From contig NZ_LR734815.1 of NCBI RefSeq assembly GCF_902506655.1, positions 62,001 to 126,000 on the forward strand: a stretch of 64,000 bases of DNA, given 5' to 3'. The DNA comes from Marinoscillum sp. 108 (GTDB taxonomy: Bacteria; Bacteroidota; Bacteroidia; Cytophagales; Cyclobacteriaceae). Positions within the stretch are counted from its first letter, which is position 1, and the number at the start of each line of letters is the position of its first letter. Below the pieces are notes generated by a model that saw only the letters and a program-made list of their open reading frames with translations, had not been told where the DNA came from and made no database searches. A program made the position numbers and the translations under genes. Positions 55,564-63,177 of this stretch are shown here, piece after piece.

Positions 55564-58500
55564 AATGTAATGTTGAGGCCTAGTAAATAAGTGGCAGATC
55601 TTGGGTAGAAACTACGTGTATCCCACCCGAAACTCAGCCCTCCGTTGGTTCCACTACCCACCTCCGGATCAATTCCAGAGTAGTTAGTCAATAATGCCAC
55701 ATTTGTAACCGTGGTGTAAATCCGCGCCTGTTTGAACACAGACACATTTTTCAGGTTATAACCGAGGGTAATGTTATCGAGTCTTAGATAATTACCCTTT
55801 TCCAGATAGTAATCAGAAAATCTTAGGCGATCATCGAGTGAAGACTGGGGCTCATCCAACATTGATTTGAAGTAATTGGATGGTGAATTTGCCGTATTCT
55901 CATACCATAACCGTTTCTCATTAAAAACATGATAACCTGCAGCTCCTACCATGTATATGGATAAATCAAATTGCCTCCAGCTAAACTGGTTGTTCAAGCT
56001 GAAAAAATACTTCGGGAGCCCATTCCCTATTACTTGGTAATCAATGTTTTCATCAATTCTTCCATCATTGTTTTGATCCTTGAATACCCATTTTCCATCA
56101 GAGCCGATCTCTTTAAACTTAAAGCCGTAGAATGTACCAACAGCTGTGCCTTCAGCCATCATATACAGAGACGTTGCTACATTTCCATAATCACCATAAT
56201 AAATCGTATCTGCTTGAAACTGATCATTGGCCAGTGAAATGACTTCATTCGTATTGATAGAGAAAGTGGGTGTAATGTCCCACTTAAATTCATTGCCATC
56301 TATGGCCTTGAAAGTCCCTATGAATTCAATCCCCTGATTCTTAATTGATCCGACATTTGTGAATAGCACTGGCTCTAAACTTGGGGGTGTTTGTGTGTTA
56401 AAGGAACCAAGCAAATCATCTGTGATTCTGGTATAAAAATCTACCGAACCAGTCACTCGTTCAGATAAAACACCAAAATCCAATCCTATATTCAACTCCT
56501 TGCTTCGTTCCCATCTCAAATCCGGATTGGGGTTATTAATGGGGCCATAAGTGAAGATCCACTGCCCATTGTAAAGTGCTCTTCCGCTTTCACCTATTCT
56601 GGCAAGAGACTGATAAGGTGCAATTCCCTGACTTCTTCCTGTCACTCCATATCCGGCCCTCAATTTTAGGGATGAAATGAAGGGAAGGTCAGACATGAAG
56701 TCTTCTTGCGAAATTCTCCAACCACCAGAAACGGCGGGAAATAAACCCCACTTATTGTTCTCACCAAAAACACTCGCTCCCTCTTGTCTCAAACTAGCAT
56801 TAAAAAGATACTTAGTCGACCAGGAATAGTTGAACCGCCCAAAAAAGGCAATGAGTCTATAGCTCTGTTTGAAACTTCCAAAATCAGCTCGGCCATCCTG
56901 CAGAAAGCTCCCAGCTCCGATATCATTGTATTTGAGCTTGTTGGTAAGGAAACCTCGATTGAACATATTGCTACCGTGCGTAACATTGTTGATCAAGCTA
57001 TATCCAGCCAGTAGTTTGATGTTGTGTTTACCAAACTGTTGATTGAAGTTTGATGTTGCTTCGAAAATATTCTCAACCGATGAATTATTCTCTTTTTCGG
57101 CTCTACCCGGAATACCTGACAACACGCTATTTCTTGAGTCTATGTCTTCAAAAAGTGAGCGTTCATAGTTTCTTAGAAAAGAAGACCCTTTGACCGAAAC
57201 TGATAGGTTATCAGTAATATGACCTGTGAGGTTTACGTTCAGATTTACCCTGTTACTTATGGCTCCGTTTTCAATCTGTTTCAGCAGTGCAACCGGATTT
57301 GAAGCGCCCACACCTGGCAACTGATAGAAAGTGCCATCTTCATTATACACTGGAGCGGTTGGGTCATATTTCAACGCCTCATCCAAAGCATTGTAATTGG
57401 CAAAAGCCTGATCGGAGCGGTTTCCACCAATGGTTCCTTCCGCCTCCAGCCACTTGTATATTTGTTGTTTGAAGTTTAATCTAAAATTGGCCGTCTTATT
57501 GCTACTATTCAATATTAGCCCCTTGCTATCTCGATAGCCCAAAGAGAAGCGCATCTGGGATGTTTTTGTTCCTTTTGATATTGCTAAAGAATGATAGGAA
57601 CTCAATTTTGATGTGATCAACTCATCCGTCCAGTTGGTATCAAAACCCTTATCAATAGACTCTTTGCTAAAACCCAAGGTTCTCATCACATCGAGGTATT
57701 CCTGAGCATTCAACATTTCGGGGTTTCTTCTTGGCTTCTCTATAAAATAGGAACTGGTATAAATGATCTGACTCTTCTCTCGTTCACCAAACTTAGTCTC
57801 CACTATGATTACTCCATTACTACCTCGGGTTCCATAGATAGCGGCTGATGCGGCATCCTTCAGTACGTTAAAGGACTCAATGTCATTAGGGTTTAGAATG
57901 TACAAGTCAGGCATAGTACCGTATACACCGTCTATAATTACAAGCGGTTCATTGTTAGCGCTAATGGTACCCACGCCTCTAAGATTTACCTGCGGAGTGC
58001 TGTTTGGATCACTTCCTGCTTGGTTTATGATGGAAAGACCCGGCACTTTCCCTTTTAGCAACTCAACAGGATTATTTGTCACTCCTGCTCTGAAATCCTC
58101 ACTTTTGATTTGAACTATGGAACTAGTAAGCTCCTCCTTTTTAGACGTGCCATAGCCCACAACCACCACTTCATCAAGCGCCTCAATATCCATACTCAAC
58201 TCTACATTGATCTCAGTACGGCTATCTACGGGCACTTCCATTGTCTTAAAACCAACAAATGAAAATACCAGCACATCCTGTTCCTCTGCCACTATAGAAT
58301 ATAAACCATTCACATCTGTAATAGTGCCAACAGATGTCCCTTTGACTTGCACTGTGGCACCTGGGAGCGTTTCGCCCGAGTCGTCAATCACGCGGCCACT
58401 TACTGTGATCTGTGATATTAATTCCTCGTACAGCTGCGGATTTTGGGTATTGTCTAATACCAGTTTTATGGAAATTATTTCATTTACTCTGCGGATAGAA

Positions 58501-58811
58501 ACTTTTGACTGGCTTGACACGTCCTTCATCAATCTTTCCATATTCCATTCTCCTTTTGGAATACTTATCTTTTTACCCTTTAAATCAGAACGGGTATACA
58601 TAAATGAAAAGTCAGTGACGTCTTCAAGCTCCTTTATGAGACCCAGCAGCTCTTCATGGTTTTGCCTGACATCCACATGGGTCTCCACGAGTCTTTTTCT
58701 TTGCGCGAGCGACTCACCGGCAAATGCCATCGTGAGCGAATAGCAAAAAATCATCGTGCATATGGCCAGTTTGGACATAAAAGAAATAAATAAGTGTACT
58801 TTTGTATTCAT
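55560..58811 (-). CDS. SusC-like TonB-dependent receptor with STN signalling domain, mannan locus
   Basis: 1083 residues. After a signal peptide (YSLTMAFAGESLAQ) there is an STN domain (about 45-115, FSFMYTRSDLKGKKISIPKG), which contacts a FecR anti-sigma factor in the periplasm. A CarboxypepD-like domain follows (GRVIDDSGETLPGATVQVKG), then DEVVVVGYGTSKKEELTSSI, plug and barrel ending ATYLLGLNITF. This domain set marks a transducing receptor, matching the fecR and ECF sigma genes just upstream. An intrinsic terminator separates fecR from it, so it probably has its own sigma-dependent promoter. The stop overlaps the susD start by four bases. Confidence 0.94.
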   Translation of the reverse strand: MNTKVHLFISFMSKLAICTMIFCYSLTMAFAGESLAQRKRLVETHVDVRQNHEELLGLIKELEDVTDFSFMYTRSDLKGKKISIPKGEWNMERLMKDVSSQSKVSIRRVNEIISIKLVLDNTQNPQLYEELISQITVSGRVIDDSGETLPGATVQVKGTSVGTITDVNGLYSIVAEEQDVLVFSFVGFKTMEVPVDSRTEINVELSMDIEALDEVVVVGYGTSKKEELTSSIVQIKSEDFRAGVTNNPVELLKGKVPGLSIINQAGSDPNSTPQVNLRGVGTISANNEPLVIIDGVYGTMPDLYILNPNDIESFNVLKDAASAAIYGTRGSNGVIIVETKFGEREKSQIIYTSSYFIEKPRRNPEMLNAQEYLDVMRTLGFSKESIDKGFDTNWTDELITSKLSSYHSLAISKGTKTSQMRFSLGYRDSKGLILNSSNKTANFRLNFKQQIYKWLEAEGTIGGNRSDQAFANYNALDEALKYDPTAPVYNEDGTFYQLPGVGASNPVALLKQIENGAISNRVNLNVNLTGHITDNLSVSVKGSSFLRNYERSLFEDIDSRNSVLSGIPGRAEKENNSSVENIFEATSNFNQQFGKHNIKLLAGYSLINNVTHGSNMFNRGFLTNKLKYNDIGAGSFLQDGRADFGSFKQSYRLIAFFGRFNYSWSTKYLFNASLRQEGASVFGENNKWGLFPAVSGGWRISQEDFMSDLPFISSLKLRAGYGVTGRSQGIAPYQSLARIGESGRALYNGQWIFTYGPINNPNPDLRWERSKELNIGLDFGVLSERVTGSVDFYTRITDDLLGSFNTQTPPSLEPVLFTNVGSIKNQGIEFIGTFKAIDGNEFKWDITPTFSINTNEVISLANDQFQADTIYYGDYGNVATSLYMMAEGTAVGTFYGFKFKEIGSDGKWVFKDQNNDGRIDENIDYQVIGNGLPKYFFSLNNQFSWRQFDLSIYMVGAAGYHVFNEKRLWYENTANSPSNYFKSMLDEPQSSLDDRLRFSDYYLEKGNYLRLDNITLGYNLKNVSVFKQARIYTTVTNVALLTNYSGIDPEVGSGTNGGLSFGWDTRSFYPRSATYLLGLNITF

Positions 58812-58845
58812 AAGTTGTTGGTTAAATCCAAGACTTGTAGTTCAA

Positions 58846-58885
58846 AAAAGCCGAGTAGTTTTCCCCAAAACCATACTCGGCTTTT
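58846..58885 (-). terminator. Intrinsic terminator between fecR and susC
   Basis: Perfect 12-bp arms AAAAGCCGAGTA (58846-58857) and TACTCGGCTTTT (58874-58885) with a 16-base loop and a T-rich tail on the minus strand. It ends the sigma-fecR transcript 12 bp after the fecR stop and only 35 bp before the susC start. Confidence 0.85.
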
Positions 58886-58897
58886 GTATTTATTTGA

Positions 58898-59884
58898 TTA
58901 AAATATCGTTATTAAATCCCCATTTATCTTATAGTCAAATTCGTAGTTATAAGAAAGACTTTCCATCAGTTCCTGGATTGAGCAATCTTTACAATTGATA
59001 GTTATTTTCTTTTCTTTCAGTGCAATTTTGTCGTAGGAAACTGAAACACCGTACCACCTTGAAAGCCTTCTAAACACCACGGCGAGTTCTTCATCTTCAA
59101 AAACCAACCTCCCATCCATCCAACCGAAAGCTGCAGCACTATTCTCAATACTTGACCGACTAAGTATATTTTCTCTCTTGTCATAAGTCGCTCTCTCAGC
59201 TGGGAGGATATCGACAAAGCTTCTGCCCGAAGGATCACTCACCCTGACTTTCCCGGACCGTACAAATACCTCAGAAAAAGACTCATCTTCGTATGCCTGA
59301 ATAGAGAATGAAGTCCCTAATACCTCAATATTGATATTGTCGGTGGTTATGATAAATGGCGTGGATTCATTCCTGACTACATCGAAAAAGGCCTCACCGG
59401 TCAAAACCACCTGCCTACTGTTGCCTTCGAACACTTCCGGGTAACTAATCTTCGATCCTGAATTTAATTTGACGGTGCTACCATCAGCCAATTGTAACTC
59501 TAACTTCTTTCCTACAGGGGCCACCTTTTCAACCACACGAATAATATCCGAATTACTAAGATTGCTGCCTGACCAGAAATTATAAACTAGCCAACTTGAG
59601 GTAATAAGAAGCGCAACTGCAGCTGCCATATGATACCATGTAACATGAAACTTCTTCGATTCCTTTTGACCATGATAACCTGCAGACAAATCGATTTCAT
59701 CAAGTAGTTGAAGCCAAATTCGATTTTTTGCACTCTGAGCTGAAGGGTCTGATGATTTCCAGTATAACTCAATCTTAGTTAAAATCTGACGATTCTTCGG
59801 ATCCTCATCCAACCACTTTGACAATCTGTGCTGATCGTCAATGTTCATTTCATTATTCAAATACTTAAGAATGATCTGGTCCAT
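58898..59884 (-). CDS. FecR-type anti-sigma factor
   Basis: 328 residues. Residues 1-80 are cytoplasmic and would bind the ECF sigma factor. A single membrane helix lies at about 84-103 (MAAAVALLITSSWLVYNF). The periplasmic FecR domain follows with ELQLADGSTVKLNSGSKISYP and LTGEAFFDVVRNESTPF, then a C-terminal FecR_C domain with LVFEDEELAVVFRRLSRWYGV and an STN-like end. It passes the signal from the STN-SusC receptor (55560-58811) to the sigma factor at 60032-60652. It is 147 bp from the sigma gene and shares a 13-bp upstream box with it. Confidence 0.93.
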   Translation of the reverse strand: MDQIILKYLNNEMNIDDQHRLSKWLDEDPKNRQILTKIELYWKSSDPSAQSAKNRIWLQLLDEIDLSAGYHGQKESKKFHVTWYHMAAAVALLITSSWLVYNFWSGSNLSNSDIIRVVEKVAPVGKKLELQLADGSTVKLNSGSKISYPEVFEGNSRQVVLTGEAFFDVVRNESTPFIITTDNINIEVLGTSFSIQAYEDESFSEVFVRSGKVRVSDPSGRSFVDILPAERATYDKRENILSRSSIENSAAAFGWMDGRLVFEDEELAVVFRRLSRWYGVSVSYDKIALKEKKITINCKDCSIQELMESLSYNYEFDYKINGDLITIF

Positions 59885-59927
59885 AAGATGCTTTAACTCT
59901 ATGTACTATAAAGAGTCAAAAGCATGT

Positions 59928-59940
59928 CTCAAGTCACATT
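59928..59940 (-). promoter_or_regulatory. Box CTCAAGTCACATT upstream of fecR
   Basis: About 45-55 bp before the fecR start. It matches 11 of 13 bases with CTTAAGTCACAAT at 60702-60714, which lies at nearly the same distance from the sigma-factor start. Possible element of an ECF promoter or another operator; inferred. Confidence 0.4.
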
Positions 59941-60031
59941 CAAATCTAAAAATTTGTAATTATTTCACTGATATGAGCATACGCCTGCATAAAATCCCAC
60001 TAAAAAACCGCTTAAAATAACAATTTCATAA

Positions 60032-60652
60032 TTATCCGAGCAGCCCCATAGTACCAAGAAACAGCAGAACAGAGAAACTACCATAATTAGACTTAGTGCC
60101 ACCCGAAGCCTCAAGATAATCTGTAACTTCTTCTCTTATTCGGGAAACAGCCTTCGTCATGTGGTTTTTTACCGTTCCTTCCGATATACCCATTTCTGTT
60201 GCCACTTCTTTCACAGATTTTCCCTCCTGCCGGATCAGCTTATAAACAATCTGGCATTTATCCGGCAAAGCATTTATAGCATCATTTATAGCGCCAACCA
60301 GTTCTTGCTCCAGCATTACCTGTTCAGGGTCGTGTCTATCAATCTCTTTGATAGTTTCTTCCAAATTACTGCCAAAAAAACTATTGGGATTTCGTGTAAC
60401 GAACCTTATTGCTGAATTCTTTACCGTAATGAAGAGATAAGAATTGATATCCCTAATTGAAGTGAGACTATCTCTATTACTCCAAAGATTCATAAATACT
60501 TCAGAAACAATATCTTCGGCAGATTGCACATCATGAGTTATGCTCTTAGCATATTGATAAAGACTTGTAAAGTTCTGATCGTAGCAGCTTTTGAACCATT
60601 GATGGGTGTCATCAAGTGAATTAATATTATGAATTTTCCGCCTTATGGTCAT
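60032..60652 (-). CDS. ECF sigma factor of the FecI type with hydrophobic C-terminal tail
   Basis: 206 residues. Sigma region 2 is DVQSAEDIVSEVFMNLWSNRDSL and region 4 is ALPDKCQIVYKLIRQEGKSVKEVATEMGISEGTVKNHMTKAV. It should direct RNA polymerase to the mannan susCD operon once FecR is signalled by the STN receptor. The last about 18 residues (FSVLLFLGTMGLLG) are hydrophobic, unlike a minimal ECF sigma; similar tails occur in other Bacteroidota sigma factors as I remember. It is the first gene of the island in transcription order, 177 bp from the right flanking repeat. Confidence 0.93.
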   Translation of the reverse strand: MTIRRKIHNINSLDDTHQWFKSCYDQNFTSLYQYAKSITHDVQSAEDIVSEVFMNLWSNRDSLTSIRDINSYLFITVKNSAIRFVTRNPNSFFGSNLEETIKEIDRHDPEQVMLEQELVGAINDAINALPDKCQIVYKLIRQEGKSVKEVATEMGISEGTVKNHMTKAVSRIREEVTDYLEASGGTKSNYGSFSVLLFLGTMGLLG

Positions 60653-60701
60653 TTACTTTAAAAAGTTACTCATGCAAGCTGCATCTAAGCTGAAAATATT
60701 G

Positions 60702-60714
60702 CTTAAGTCACAAT
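60702..60714 (-). promoter_or_regulatory. Box CTTAAGTCACAAT upstream of the ECF sigma gene
   Basis: 50-62 bp before the sigma start; partner of the box at 59928-59940 (11 of 13 identical). It may be a shared promoter element giving auto-control of the sigma and fecR genes. Confidence 0.4.
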
Positions 60715-60829
60715 GATATAAATAATCAATCTCAATTGATAATAAAATAAAGTTCTCTCAAGCCTCTTTGATTCCTGTTATGTAGTCGGTCTGTTCCACT
60801 TTGAGCATATTATTCTCCTGAGCCAGAGT

Positions 60830-60931
60830 CACTCCTCCTTGGAGGTGCCGCAGCCACTCTTTCTTACTTTGTGGGGAATATTCTCGAGCGAATTATTTCC
60901 TGATAAATCAACCTTTTTGAAAATATTGATT
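60830..60931 (+). repeat. Right copy of the 102-bp direct repeat flanking the mannan locus
   Basis: Gap-free match to 43232-43333 with six mismatches. It includes the final coding bases of a VIT1/CCC1 gene, its TGA (60901-60903) and 28 bp of downstream sequence, in the same orientation as the left copy. Confidence 0.95.
60832..60903 (+). pseudogene. 3' fragment of a VIT1/CCC1 transporter gene
   Basis: 24 codons reading LLLGGAAATLSYFVGN and ILERIIS plus TGA, protein-identical to the end of the gene at 42559-43305. The codon differences are CTG/CTC, TCG/TCT and TTC/TTT, all synonymous. Upstream of it the reading frame loses the family sequence, with in-frame stops. It is not expressed as a gene; it marks the former continuation of a VIT1/CCC1 gene into the channel gene. 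Confidence 0.85.
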
Positions 60932-60979
60932 TGCAGCTTATTATAGGGCAAATTGGTTAATATTGCATTTTATCAGATC

Positions 60980-61840
60980 ATGAATAACCAGACCAAAAAT
61001 CCGCTTATGCTCATCTGGGATCGAGTCAAAAACATGGACGACCTCAGGGCCTTCATTGAATCTAAAGCGTTTCAATATTCCATCATAGCCCTTATTATTA
61101 TCAATGCCATCACCATAGGACTGGAAACCTCTGCCACTATTCGGGAGTCAGCCGGGCTTTGGCTTACAGAAATAGACAAATACATTCTGGTCATCTTCAC
61201 GCTCGAAATCTCTGTGAAAATCGTGGCCTATCGTCAGAAGTTTTTCGCCAACACCTGGAACATTTTTGACTTCCTCATTGTGGCCATTGCGCTGATCCCA
61301 GCTGCAGGCCCCCTGCACATCCTGCGTACCCTCCGCGTGCTACGAACCGCCCGCCTCATCAAAAATGTACCCAAGCTTCGCTTGATCATAGAGTCTTTGC
61401 TCAAATCTATTCCAAGCATTGGATGGATCGGGGTGCTGCTATTTATGATTTTCTACATTTTTGCGGTGATTGGTACCGATTTGTATCAGGATCAGTTTCC
61501 TGAGTACTTTGGCGATATGGGCAAGACCTTTTTCACCCTGTTTCAGGTGATGACGCTGGAAAGCTGGTCTTCGGGGATTGCCAGGCCTATGATGCAGGAG
61601 GTATCCTATTCCTACCTGTTTTTTATTCCTTTTATCCTGCTGGCTACCTATACCACACTCAATGTATTCATAGCGATTGTGGTCAACACCATGAATGAGA
61701 TCAACCGTGCTGAAATGAAAGAAGAAGAAGAGCGGGTGAAGGATTTCGTACATCAGGAGCACGAGCAAATGCTCGATTACCTGTCTAGTATTGAGAGAAA
61801 AATCACCCAGCTCGAGAAAAAAATAGATCAGAAGAATTGA
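60980..61840 (+). CDS. Prokaryotic voltage-gated sodium channel (NaChBac/BacNav type)
   Basis: 286 residues from MNNQTKNPLM (60980); nine extra upstream codons of the open frame are unlikely. Six membrane helices. S4 has regularly spaced arginines (LRTLRVLRTARLIK), and the pore helix and selectivity filter read QVMTLESWSSG with the Glu of TLESWS as the sodium-selective ring. S6 ends in NVFIAIVVNTMNEI, and a C-terminal coiled coil (RVKDFVHQEHEQMLDYL onward) assembles the tetramer. The filter is of the TLESWSxG type found in bacterial Nav channels. It starts 48 bp after the right flanking repeat. Confidence 0.93.
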   Translation: MNNQTKNPLMLIWDRVKNMDDLRAFIESKAFQYSIIALIIINAITIGLETSATIRESAGLWLTEIDKYILVIFTLEISVKIVAYRQKFFANTWNIFDFLIVAIALIPAAGPLHILRTLRVLRTARLIKNVPKLRLIIESLLKSIPSIGWIGVLLFMIFYIFAVIGTDLYQDQFPEYFGDMGKTFFTLFQVMTLESWSSGIARPMMQEVSYSYLFFIPFILLATYTTLNVFIAIVVNTMNEINRAEMKEEEERVKDFVHQEHEQMLDYLSSIERKITQLEKKIDQKN

Positions 61841-61847
61841 GCTCAAC

Positions 61848-62444
61848 TCACTCTGCTTCGAGTTCAGGGTTTTTATCCACCAGTTCACCATCCTCATATC
61901 GGTAGGCTATCGACAGGTTTCCTTCCTGGTCATACCACTTTGCCAAACCGTGAAGTTTTCCATCAACATAGGGCGCCTCCTGCATCAGCGTACCATTGTC
62001 ATAGTATTTCGTCAACGGGCCATTCAACACCCCATTGTTATAATTTCTGGTTTCTATGACTTTTTTGCGCTTGTAGACCACATACTCACCGTCCAGCTGA
62101 TCGCTATGGTAATAGCTCTTAGTCTCCACATATCCCTGCTTGTCAAACTTCAAAGTCACTCCTTGTTTTTTACCCTCATTGAAGGTTTCCAGTAAAGTAA
62201 TCGCCCCTTCTTTGTCATAGGTAATCCACGAGCCATGCTTAAGTCCATTGAGTACGTCCCCCTCCGTTACGATTCGTTGATCACTGCGCTGAGTGGCTTT
62301 GCTCAGTCCCTCCACATCGCCATAGGCACTCACCTCCGCCGTGGATGGAATCAAGGATGTTTCCAAAATCACAGGTGTTTCGTTCTGGCAGGCCATCATT
62401 ACTCCCAAAACCAACATCAACCAAATTGAACCAATTCTATTCAT
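61848..62444 (-). CDS. MORN-repeat (YwqK-type) lipoprotein
   Basis: 198 residues with lipobox VMMAC (Cys 19). The mature part has at least five MORN-like repeats of the form NGLKHGSWITYDKEG, NEGKKQGVTLKFDKQG, QLDGEYVVYKRKK, NGVLNGPLTKYYDNG and DGKLHGLAKWYDQEG. Databases often label such proteins as YwqK-family antitoxins, but a lipoprotein with no neighbouring toxin gene is unlikely to be one. Function is unknown. It is convergent with the channel gene, whose stop is 7 bp away. A TAATTTTG box (62477-62484, minus) is a likely -7 promoter element 33 bp before its start. Confidence 0.8.
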   Translation of the reverse strand: MNRIGSIWLMLVLGVMMACQNETPVILETSLIPSTAEVSAYGDVEGLSKATQRSDQRIVTEGDVLNGLKHGSWITYDKEGAITLLETFNEGKKQGVTLKFDKQGYVETKSYYHSDQLDGEYVVYKRKKVIETRNYNNGVLNGPLTKYYDNGTLMQEAPYVDGKLHGLAKWYDQEGNLSIAYRYEDGELVDKNPELEAE

Positions 62445-62571
62445 GCTATTACAAAGTTTTAAGGTTTAAGATGTGCCAAAATTATACAACCAAAAGAAAA
62501 AATTCACTTCTGTAAAACCGGAAACTGAGACTCTGTCAAAACAATGAGTAAAAAGCAGCGTTGCTATACTA

Positions 62572-63141
62572 ATGAAAAACAAGTACCTGAAGGCCTGGAT
62601 GGAAGAGGCCGTGCACATACCTGGAAAAATAGACCAGCACTTTAGTGGGCTTAATGAAGAAGTTCTGAACCACAAACCTACCCCTACTAAATGGAGCATT
62701 GGAGAACTACTGGATCACCTCATCGTCACCAATACCCTTTATTTCGGAAGGTTTGAGAAAATCATAACCCAGAAACATTCCAATCCGCTCGCAGCAAGAT
62801 TCAAATACTTGTCGGCATTTTTCGGCCAGTCCATACTGAAATCTGTACATCCGGATAATACCCGGAAAATCAAAACCGTGCGTAAGTTTCAACCAGTAAA
62901 GAAGCAATTCACACTGGATAAATTAAAGGAATTCAAAGATCACCACTCCGTGTTGATGGATTTCGCCCTAAAAACTGACGTGGCTGATCACCAAAAAACC
63001 ATCATCACTTCTCCTGCCAGTGGGTTGATTTTCTATTCGCTGGAAGATGCATTCAGAATCATACTCGCTCATGAGCAGCGACACATCCAACAAGCCGTTC
63101 AGCTCCTGCCCACCTCAAAAGAAATGCCCGTATCTTCCTGA
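62572..63141 (+). CDS. DinB-superfamily protein
   Basis: 189 residues, cytoplasmic, helical. The first part has LNHKPTPTKWSIGELLDHLIVTN with the first His of the DinB/YfiT metal site. The later EDAFRIILAHEQRHIQQAVQLL gives the HxxxH pair. Members are metal-binding four-helix bundles, some of which are thiol transferases using bacillithiol or mycothiol. With bshB1 in the same genome, a bacillithiol-linked activity is possible but only a guess. It ends inside the hairpin of its own terminator. Convergent with argJ. Confidence 0.82.
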   Translation: MKNKYLKAWMEEAVHIPGKIDQHFSGLNEEVLNHKPTPTKWSIGELLDHLIVTNTLYFGRFEKIITQKHSNPLAARFKYLSAFFGQSILKSVHPDNTRKIKTVRKFQPVKKQFTLDKLKEFKDHHSVLMDFALKTDVADHQKTIITSPASGLIFYSLEDAFRIILAHEQRHIQQAVQLLPTSKEMPVSS

Positions 63142-63164
63142 AAATACGGGCACTTTCATTTTTT
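63126..63164 (+). terminator. Intrinsic terminator of the DinB-like gene
   Basis: GCCCGTAT (63126-63133) pairs with ATACGGGC (63144-63151) and is followed, after ACTTTCA, by six T. The hairpin encloses the TGA stop of the DinB-like gene. Confidence 0.7.
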
Positions 63165-63177
63165 GATCACACTGAAC

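Larger units (their letters stand above)
60653..60979. other. Intergenic region at the right end of the mannan locus
   Basis: 327 bp between the divergent sigma-factor and channel genes. It holds the box at 60702-60714 near the sigma gene, about 115 bp with nothing recognisable, the VIT1/CCC1 3' fragment and repeat at 60830-60931, and a short AT-rich leader before the channel gene. Confidence 0.7.

Noticed and set aside
43334..60829. Clear base-composition shift of the mannan island
   Set aside because: A few hand-counted lines ranged from about 37 to 50 percent GC inside and about 45 percent outside; this is too variable to claim a difference without computing it.
61848..62444. Toxin-antitoxin system (YwqK-type antitoxin label)
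   Set aside because: The protein has a lipoprotein signal and MORN repeats, and no toxin-like gene adjoins it.
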